This document shows positions 5,935-11,311 of a stretch of 11,311 bases of DNA, piece by piece. The stretch comes from CAZUMJ01 sp964621605 (GTDB taxonomy: Bacteria > Actinomycetota > Acidimicrobiia > Acidimicrobiales > Iamiaceae): the NCBI GenBank assembly GCA_964621605.1, contig CAZUMJ010000058.1, positions 1-11,311 of the forward strand, in the 5' to 3' direction. The position numbers and the translations under genes were made by a program. Below the pieces are notes generated by a model, which saw nothing but the letters and a program-made list of their open reading frames with translations, was not told where the DNA came from and did not search any database. Numbering within the stretch: the stretch's first letter is position 1; each line of letters opens with the position of its first letter.

Positions 5935-6132
5935 GTGGCCGTCACCGAAGAAACCAGGCATCGTATGCACATGGCCTTCGAGGAANNNNNNNNNNNNNNN
6001 NNNNNNNNNNNNNNNNNNNNNNNNNNNNNNNNNNNNNNNNNNNNNNNNNNNNNNNNNNNNNNNNNNNNNNNNNNNNNNNNNNNNNCGGCGCTGCTCACGA
6101 TCTTCACGGTCGTCGGTCGCCTCATCGCCTGA
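5935..6132 (+). CDS. Small protein with hydrophobic C-terminus, interrupted by assembly gap
   Basis: Only the two ends of this gene are visible. The 5' end starts at GTG 5935 with AGAGGAG at 5922-5928 and 6 bases of spacing, and reads MAVTEETRHRMHMAFEE before the gap. After the gap one frame reads A-L-L-T-I-F-T-V-V-G-R-L-I-A and stops at 6132, a hydrophobic tail that fits a C-terminal membrane segment. From memory, actinobacterial small proteins exist that start with a similar T-E-E-T-R-H sequence, continue with a coiled coil and end in a membrane helix. I infer that this is one, with its function unknown. The true length cannot be given because the gap size is unknown, so joining the two ends into one gene is an inference. 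It converges with glpX. Confidence 0.6.
   Translation: MAVTEETRHRMHMAFEEXXXXXXXXXXXXXXXXXXXXXXXXXXXXXXXXXXALLTIFTVVGRLIA
5986..6085. other. Assembly gap, 100 N
   Basis: Exactly 100 N, the same length as the other gap, so probably a placeholder. It removes the middle of the small gene at 5935-6132. If that gene encodes a repetitive coiled coil, as I suspect, the repeats may be why the assembly broke here. Confidence 0.95.
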
Positions 6133-6181
6133 GGCGCTGCCCAACGCGTCGGGCCCACCCCGCAGGGCAGGCAGGGTGCCG

Positions 6182-7219
6182 TCAGCCGCCGAACTCGATG
6201 GCGCTGAAGTGCTTCAGCTTGGAGAGTTGGTGGCGTGCGTTCACGAGCCGAACCGTGCCCGACTTCGAACGCATCACGAGCGACTGCGTGGTGGCGCCCC
6301 GGCCGTCGTAGTGCACGCCCTTGAGGAGGTCGCCGTCGGTGATGCCGGTAGCCGCGAAGAAGCAGTTCTCGCTGGCCACCAGGTCGTCGGTGGTGAGCAC
6401 CTGATCGAGGTCGTACCCGAGCCGGATCGCCTCGGCGCGCTCGGCATCGTCGCGTGGCCACAGCCGCCCCTGCATGACACCGCCCATGCACTTGAGTGCC
6501 GCCGCGGCGATGACGCCCTCGGGCGTGCCGCCGATGCCGAAGAGGATGTCGGCGCCCGAGTCGGGCCACGCGGTCGAGATGGCCCCCGCGACGTCGCCGT
6601 CACGGATGAGCCGGATGCGAGCGCCGGTCGAACGAATCTCGGCGATGAGCTCCGCGTGGCGCGGACGGTCGAGGATGACCGCGGTGATGTCGCTGGGCGA
6701 CTCGTGCTTCGCCTTTGCCAACGCCTCGATGTTGTACGACGCGGACTGGGTGATGTCGATGACGCCTTCGCCCTCGGGGCCGGCCGCGATCTTCTCCATG
6801 TAGACGCAGGGCCCGGGGTTGAACATGGTGCCCCGTTCCGACACGGCGATGACCGAGATGGCACCGGCTTGACCGAGAGAGGTGAGGGTGGTGCCGTCGA
6901 TCGGGTCAACCGCGATGTCGGTGGCGGGTGGGCTCCCGTCGCCGATCTCTTCGCCGTTGAAGAGCATCGGGGCCTCGTCCTTCTCGCCTTCGCCGATGAC
7001 GACGACGCCGTCCATCGGCACGGAGTGCAACACGATGCGCATCGCGTCGACGGCGGCGCCGTCGGCGCCTTCCTTGTCGCCGCGGCCCATCCAGCGTGCC
7101 GCTGCAAGGGCGGCAGCCTCGGTGACCCGCACGAGCTCCATGGCGAGGTTGCGGTCGGGAACCTGCTTCTCGGGCGTCATGGCGGGAGATCGTAGTTGCT
7201 CTTCTGAGACGCGTTTCAC
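6182..7219 (-). CDS. glpX: Fructose-1,6-bisphosphatase class II
   Basis: This 345-residue cytoplasmic enzyme removes the 1-phosphate from fructose 1,6-bisphosphate, the committed step of gluconeogenesis. It uses divalent metal and is of the lithium-sensitive phosphatase fold. Motifs numbered from the GTG start are P-D-R-N-L-A-M-E-L-V at 21-30, G-R-G-D-K-E at 45-50, I-G-E-G-E-K-D at 75-81, the metal-binding D-P-I-D-G-T-T-L at 105-112, D-R-P-R-H at 184-188, D-G-D-V-A-G-A at 207-213 and G-I-G-G-T-P-E-G at 228-235. It resembles the mycobacterial GlpX closely in these blocks. GTG at 7219 was chosen because a perfect AGGAGG (7234-7229) lies 9 bases upstream. An alternative ATG at 7180 gives 332 residues and follows TACGAT by 8 bases, which would suit a leaderless mRNA. 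It is divergent from the Tat-exported gene. Confidence 0.95.
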   Translation of the reverse strand: MKRVSEEQLRSPAMTPEKQVPDRNLAMELVRVTEAAALAAARWMGRGDKEGADGAAVDAMRIVLHSVPMDGVVVIGEGEKDEAPMLFNGEEIGDGSPPATDIAVDPIDGTTLTSLGQAGAISVIAVSERGTMFNPGPCVYMEKIAAGPEGEGVIDITQSASYNIEALAKAKHESPSDITAVILDRPRHAELIAEIRSTGARIRLIRDGDVAGAISTAWPDSGADILFGIGGTPEGVIAAAALKCMGGVMQGRLWPRDDAERAEAIRLGYDLDQVLTTDDLVASENCFFAATGITDGDLLKGVHYDGRGATTQSLVMRSKSGTVRLVNARHQLSKLKHFSAIEFGG

Positions 7220-7240
7220 GGTGCGGTGCCTCCTGAATCC

Positions 7241-7270
7241 TTGCGCCGGCGGGACCATCGCCTCTACTCT
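7241..7270 (+). promoter_or_regulatory. Candidate promoter of the Tat-exported gene
   Basis: TTGCGC at 7241-7246 and TACTCT at 7265-7270 are 18 bases apart, on the strand and at the distance expected for the gene starting at 7325. The transcript would have a leader of about 48 bases with a good Shine-Dalgarno. The box lies in the 105-base divergent space shared with glpX. Confidence 0.5.
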
Positions 7271-7324
7271 GAACCGGCATTCAGCGGCGGGGGAGGCGAC
7301 CTCGCCACGACGGAGGGTGAGAAG

Positions 7325-8074
7325 ATGGCCGACCTCGATCGACGCGTGTTCCTGCAGCGGGCAGGCATTGCAGGTGCTGCGGCAGGTGCTGCCTGGCTTG
7401 CACCGAGCATCACGGGTGCGTCCACCGCGTTCGCGGGAACGAGCTGCATCAGCGGCACCGGGGCCATCAACTGGGCCGACTACACGACCAACAGCACGCC
7501 GCCGACCAGCTTCACCAAGGGCCCAAGTGGCAACCAGGTCACCATCACCCGGTCGATCACCGCGGTCAACACGCCCAACCCGACCAGCGAGAACAACACC
7601 GTACGAAGCGCCGCCTACGGCTCCGGCAGCACGCACAAGTTCTACAAGATGATGATGAGCAACGGAAGCAACTGGAGCGGAGTCGGCTACGACGCGACGT
7701 TCACCTTCAACAAGCCCCTCTACACGGTGGCTTTCAGTCTCTTCGACATGGACTCGACGCTGGGTACCTATGATCCCAGCGATTACAACTTCGTGGACGT
7801 GGTCTGGCTCACCGCGACGGGCAGCAACCAGACGTTCAGCGCGACCTACAGTCCGAGCCGGACGTTTTCGGGTGACGGCACATCCACCACGCACTGGCAA
7901 GGGACCAGCCTTGCTACAGATGCAGGTGTCACGGGCAATGCCGACGTCACCTTCGACGGGCCCATAACCGGATTCACGATCCACTACCGGTCCGGAAACG
8001 CCGACTCGACGTCGCCTTACGAAGACACAACACAGCAGTCGATCGGGCTCGGCGACATCACGTTCTGTCTCTGA
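7325..8074 (+). CDS. Tat-exported beta-rich surface or secreted protein
   Basis: This 249-residue protein begins with a twin-arginine signal: D-R-R-V-F-L-Q at 5-11, an Ala/Gly-rich hydrophobic stretch to about residue 30, and A-F-A at 35-37 as the likely signal peptidase site. The mature part of about 212 residues is rich in Thr, Ser, Asn and Gly with alternating hydrophobic residues (for example Y-D-A-T-F-T-F, Y-T-V-A-F-S-L-F-D-M-D, I-T-G-F-T-I-H-Y). This suggests a beta-sandwich or jelly-roll fold. The family is not recognised. The only cysteines are Cys41 and Cys248, at the two ends of the mature chain, which could form a disulfide. No sortase motif, membrane anchor or lipobox is seen, so it is probably released or bound non-covalently. 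ATG at 7325 follows GGAGGG at 7312-7317. Its codons look somewhat richer in A and T than those of its neighbours. Confidence 0.85.
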   Translation: MADLDRRVFLQRAGIAGAAAGAAWLAPSITGASTAFAGTSCISGTGAINWADYTTNSTPPTSFTKGPSGNQVTITRSITAVNTPNPTSENNTVRSAAYGSGSTHKFYKMMMSNGSNWSGVGYDATFTFNKPLYTVAFSLFDMDSTLGTYDPSDYNFVDVVWLTATGSNQTFSATYSPSRTFSGDGTSTTHWQGTSLATDAGVTGNADVTFDGPITGFTIHYRSGNADSTSPYEDTTQQSIGLGDITFCL

Positions 8075-8131
8075 GAGGCTGTCCCTCTGAGGAGCCTCCA
8101 CGTCGGGTCAGGTAAGGCCTCGACGCCGCAG

Positions 8132-8164
8132 TTCTCGCGAGAAGGCCCACGGCGTGCTGTGGGC
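8132..8164 (+). terminator. Palindrome and hairpin downstream of the Tat gene
   Basis: TTCTCGCGAGAA at 8132-8143 is a perfect 12-bp palindrome. It is followed directly by a stem-loop, GCCCAC at 8145-8150 with GTGGGC at 8159-8164 and an 8-base loop, then TCTCT. It lies about 60 bases after the Tat gene stop and could end that transcript. The T-tract is poor, so a rho-independent terminator is only possible. Confidence 0.35.
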
Positions 8165-8243
8165 TCTCTGACGCCTCGGTGTCTGCACGTCGGGAGCTGC
8201 GGCGCTGTTACCCATGCCGCGATCGCGACGAAACTCACTTTCT

Positions 8244-8287
8244 GGTCCTCCGAACCTCGTTGGTAGAGTGAGGACCCTGCCGCAGGG
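8244..8287 (+). promoter_or_regulatory. Candidate gltB promoter with overlapping dyad
   Basis: TAGAGT at 8264-8269 fits the TAnnnT -10 pattern. It sits between the arms of a perfect 7-bp inverted repeat, GGTCCTC at 8244-8250 and GAGGACC at 8270-8276. A second hairpin, CCCTG-CCG-CAGGG, follows at 8275-8287 near the start of the transcript. No good -35 box is seen at the expected place. The predicted leader to gltB is about 60 bases. The dyad could be an operator for nitrogen control, but I cannot match it to a known regulator. Confidence 0.4.
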
Positions 8288-8337
8288 CCAACGTCGTCCC
8301 GGCGAGGCAGCACCATCGAACGCCTCGGGATTGACGC

Positions 8338-11311
8338 ATGCACAACCTTCCGGCCCCTCAGGGCCTCTACGACCCCGCCTCCGAACACGATGCCTGCGGT
8401 GTCGCCTTCGTGGTCGACATGCACGGTCGCTCGACGCGCACCATCGTCGAACAGGGCCTCGCCGCGCTCTGCCACCTCGAGCACCGGGGCGCGTCCGGCG
8501 CCGAGCCCGACACGGGTGACGGCACCGGCATCCTGATCCAGCTACCCGACGCGCTCTACCGAGCAGTTGCCGGGTTCGAGCTGCCCCCCTTGGGTGCCTA
8601 CGCGACCGGCATCGCCTTCCTTCCCGACGACGCGGCGCGAGCCGCCGAGGCTGTCGAGGCGATCGACAAGCTCGCAGCCAGCGAGGGGCTCCGGGTGCTG
8701 GGCTGGCGTGACGTTCCCGTCGACCCCAGCTCACTCGGGAGCATGGCCCGCGCAGTCATGCCATCGTTCCGCCAGTTGTTCGTGGCCGGTGCCAACGCCG
8801 ACGGCGAGGCCGCGCTGCAGGGTCTCGCGCTCGAACGGCGTGCGTTCGTGCTGCGCAAGCGCGTCGAGCACGAGCTGCGCGCCGACGACGGCGCGGCATC
8901 GGTGTACTTCCCGAGCCTGTCGAGCCGCACCATCGTCTACAAGGGCATGCTCACCACCCCGCAGCTCGAGGAGTTCTACGCCGACCTCCGCGACGAGCGC
9001 ATCTCCTCGGCGCTGGCGTTGGTGCACAGCCGCTTCTCGACGAACACCTTCCCGTCGTGGCCGCTCGCGCACCCCTACCGCTACCTGGCCCACAACGGCG
9101 AGATCAACACCGTCAAGGGCAACCGCAACTGGATGCGAGCCCGCGAGGCGCTGCTCGCCTCCGACGCGTTCGGTGACGGCTCCCTCGAGCGGCTCTTCCC
9201 GATCTGCGACCCGCAGGGGTCTGACTCGGCCAGCTTCGACGAGGTGTTGGAGCTGCTCCACCTCGCCGGTCGCCCGCTGCACCACGCGGTGCTGATGATG
9301 GTGCCCGAGGCGTGGGAGAACCACGCCGATATGGACCCCGCCCGCCGCGCGTTCTACGAGTACCACGCGTCGCTCATGGAGCCGTGGGACGGCCCGGCGT
9401 CGGTGGCGTTCACCGACGGCACGGTCATCGGCGCCGTCCTCGACCGCAACGGCCTGCGCCCCTCGCGCTTCTGGGTCACCGAGGACGGCCTCGTCGTGTT
9501 GGCATCCGAGGTCGGGGTGCTGCCGATCGACCCGTCGACCGTTGTCCGCAAGGGCCGCCTGCAGCCGGGGCGCATGTTCCTCGTCGACACCGCGCAGGGC
9601 CGCATCGTCGGCGACGACGAGATCAAGACCGCGCTCGCGGCCGAGCATCCCTATGCGGCGTGGCTCCGCGATGGGCTGGTGCACCTCGCCGACCTCCCCG
9701 AGCGCCCCCACACGCGCTATCCGCACGCGTCGGTGCTGCGGCGCCAGCAGACGTTCGGGTACACGACCGAAGAGCTCAAGATCATCCTGGCTCCCATGGC
9801 GCGCAACGGCGCCGAGGCGATCGGCTCGATGGGCACCGACACGCCGCTCGCGGTGCTGTCGAACCGCCCGCGCCTGTTGTTCGACTACTTCAGCCAGCTC
9901 TTCGCACAGGTCACGAACCCGCCGCTCGACGCCATCCGTGAAGAGCTCGTCACCTCGCTGCGCGCCACCATCGGCGCCGAGCGCAACCTGCTCGAACCCA
10001 CCGCCGAGTCGTGCCGCCAGATCATCCTGCCGTTCCCGATCATCGACAACGACGACCTGGCCAGGCTGTTGCACGTCAACGACGACGGTGCCCACCCCGA
10101 GTTCGCGGCGCGGGCGTTCACCGGGCTCTACCCGGTTGCCGAAGGCGGCGCAGGCCTCGGCGGGGCGCTCGACCGCATCTGCGTCGAGGTGGCGGACGCG
10201 ATCCGTGCGGGCACGCGCCTCGTGGTGCTGTCCGACCGCGATTCCACCGCCGAGCTGGCACCGATCCCGTCACTGCTGCTCACCTCGGCGGTGCACCACC
10301 ACCTCGTGCGCGAGAAGCTGCGCACGCAGGCGGCGCTGCTCGTCGAGACGGGTGAGGCCCGTGAGGTGCACCACATGGCGCTCCTCGTCGGGTACGGCGC
10401 CTCGGCCATCAACCCCTACCTCGCCTTCGAGACCATCGAAGACATGCAGGCGCGGGGGCAACTCCCCGAGGTCGGCCTCGACGACGCCGTGCACCACTAC
10501 ATCAAGGCGAGCGGCAAGGGCGTGTTGAAGGTCATGTCCAAGATGGGCATCTCGACCGTCGCGTCGTACACCGGCGCCCAGGTGTTCGAGGCGGTCGGCC
10601 TCTCCCAGGAGCTCGTCGACACCTACTTCGCGGGCACCACCTCAAAGCTCGGCGGCATCGGCCTCGACGAGATCGCCGCGGAGGTTGCCGGACGTCACCA
10701 CCGCGCCTACCTCGACCGACCCAGCGAGCGGGCACACCGCGAGCTCGAAGGGGGCGGCGAGTACCAGTGGCGCCGTGAGGGCGAGTACCACCTGTTCAAC
10801 CCCGACACCGTGTTCAAGCTGCAGCACAGCACGCGCACCGGCCAGTACGAGGTGTTCAAGGAGTACACGAAGCTGGTCAACGACCAGGCCGAGCACCTCG
10901 CCACGCTGCGCGGCCTGTTCCGCTTCCGCAGCGACAGGCCGGCGGTGCCGATCGACGAGGTCGAGTCGGTCGCCGACATCGTGAAGCGCTTCTCGACCGG
11001 GGCGATGAGCTACGGCTCGATCTCGGCCGAGGCGCACGAGACGCTCGCCGTGGCGATGAACCGCCTCGGCGGAAAGTCGAACACCGGTGAGGGGGGAGAA
11101 GACCCCGACCGGCTGTACGACCCGGAGCGTCGCAGCGCCATCAAGCAGGTCGCTTCCGGGCGCTTCGGCGTGACCGCCGAGTACCTCACCAACGCGGACG
11201 ACATCCAGATCAAGATGGCCCAAGGCGCCAAGCCCGGTGAGGGCGGTCAGCTCCCCGGCCACAAGGTCTACCCGTGGATCGCCAAGACGCGTCACTCGAC
11301 GCCCGGCGTGG
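8338..11311 (+). CDS. gltB: Glutamate synthase large (alpha) subunit, N-terminal two thirds
   Basis: This is the large subunit of NADPH-dependent glutamate synthase, which transfers the amide nitrogen of glutamine to 2-oxoglutarate. The 991 codons seen are one open frame cut by the right edge; the family is usually about 1500 residues. The catalytic cysteine of the class II glutaminase domain is Cys20 in H-D-A-C-G-V, so the first 19 residues would be a cleaved propeptide. H-S-R-F-S-T-N-T-F-P-S-W-P and H-N-G-E-I-N-T (252-258) are further glutaminase motifs. The central domain includes A-P-M-A-R-N-G-A-E-A-I-G-S-M-G-T-D at about 485-501. The FMN-binding synthase domain starts with G-A-M-S-Y-G-S-I-S at 888-896 and G-G-K-S-N-T-G-E-G-G at 911-920. 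The 3Fe-4S cysteines and the C-terminal beta-helix lie outside. ATG at 8338 puts Cys20 at the expected distance, though its Shine-Dalgarno is weak. Confidence 0.96.
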   Translation, partial: MHNLPAPQGLYDPASEHDACGVAFVVDMHGRSTRTIVEQGLAALCHLEHRGASGAEPDTGDGTGILIQLPDALYRAVAGFELPPLGAYATGIAFLPDDAARAAEAVEAIDKLAASEGLRVLGWRDVPVDPSSLGSMARAVMPSFRQLFVAGANADGEAALQGLALERRAFVLRKRVEHELRADDGAASVYFPSLSSRTIVYKGMLTTPQLEEFYADLRDERISSALALVHSRFSTNTFPSWPLAHPYRYLAHNGEINTVKGNRNWMRAREALLASDAFGDGSLERLFPICDPQGSDSASFDEVLELLHLAGRPLHHAVLMMVPEAWENHADMDPARRAFYEYHASLMEPWDGPASVAFTDGTVIGAVLDRNGLRPSRFWVTEDGLVVLASEVGVLPIDPSTVVRKGRLQPGRMFLVDTAQGRIVGDDEIKTALAAEHPYAAWLRDGLVHLADLPERPHTRYPHASVLRRQQTFGYTTEELKIILAPMARNGAEAIGSMGTDTPLAVLSNRPRLLFDYFSQLFAQVTNPPLDAIREELVTSLRATIGAERNLLEPTAESCRQIILPFPIIDNDDLARLLHVNDDGAHPEFAARAFTGLYPVAEGGAGLGGALDRICVEVADAIRAGTRLVVLSDRDSTAELAPIPSLLLTSAVHHHLVREKLRTQAALLVETGEAREVHHMALLVGYGASAINPYLAFETIEDMQARGQLPEVGLDDAVHHYIKASGKGVLKVMSKMGISTVASYTGAQVFEAVGLSQELVDTYFAGTTSKLGGIGLDEIAAEVAGRHHRAYLDRPSERAHRELEGGGEYQWRREGEYHLFNPDTVFKLQHSTRTGQYEVFKEYTKLVNDQAEHLATLRGLFRFRSDRPAVPIDEVESVADIVKRFSTGAMSYGSISAEAHETLAVAMNRLGGKSNTGEGGEDPDRLYDPERRSAIKQVASGRFGVTAEYLTNADDIQIKMAQGAKPGEGGQLPGHKVYPWIAKTRHSTPGV

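Noticed and set aside
6137..6170. CTGCCC and GGGCAG arms between the small gene and glpX as a terminator
   Set aside because: The 22-base loop is too large and no T-tract follows on either strand.
5723..7195. Long plus-strand frame (490 codons) opposite glpX and across the gap
   Set aside because: It is a high-GC shadow of glpX with Arg- and Asp-rich composition, and it reads through Ns.
8731..10095. Long minus-strand frame (454 codons) opposite gltB
   Set aside because: It is the antisense shadow of a well-conserved gltB frame. Codon bias and motifs are all on the plus strand.

Overview
The window is about 11.3 kb of GC-rich DNA holding nine protein-coding genes and two runs of exactly 100 N (2639-2738 and 5986-6085), so it comes from a scaffolded draft assembly. 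The proteins look actinobacterial: an AtpD/AtpC pair, a class II (GlpX) fructose-bisphosphatase, a long-form glucose-1-phosphate thymidylyltransferase, a Tat-exported surface protein, and genes starting just after a TAnnnT box with no Shine-Dalgarno. The best guess is a member of the Acidimicrobiia (Ilumatobacter-like). This rests on protein flavour only, not on a search.

Layout. (1) 1-934: end of the ATP synthase operon, the C-terminal part of atpD followed by atpC. (2) 972-1616: a hairpin, a small unknown gene on the minus strand, then a 380-base spacer packed with dyads and short repeats. (3) 1617-2618: a two-domain gene fusing a 2H phosphoesterase (2'-5' RNA ligase-like) to a GNAT acetyltransferase. 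(4) 2617-2793: a 20-bp tandem array, broken by the first assembly gap, starting inside the stop codon of the fusion gene. (5) 2978-5793: three nucleotide-sugar genes in one direction, a GDP-L-fucose synthase, an RmlA-long type nucleotidyltransferase and an RmlC-like epimerase. They probably feed cell-surface glycan synthesis. gmd, rmlB and rmlD are not in the window. (6) 5796-6132: a promoter and a small gene broken by the second gap, with a hydrophobic C-terminus. (7) 6182-8074: a divergent pair, glpX on the minus strand and a Tat-secreted beta-rich protein on the plus strand. (8) 8244-11311: promoter region and the first 991 codons of gltB, the glutamate synthase large subunit, which runs off the right edge.

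Most genes are core metabolism: ATP synthesis, gluconeogenesis, ammonium assimilation and sugar-nucleotide supply. No phage, transposon, CRISPR or obvious defence system is visible. The less ordinary items are the 2H-GNAT fusion, the 20-bp array at the first gap, the repeat-rich spacer at 1319-1564, the RmlC-like protein lacking two usual active-site residues, and the secreted protein with one cysteine near each end.
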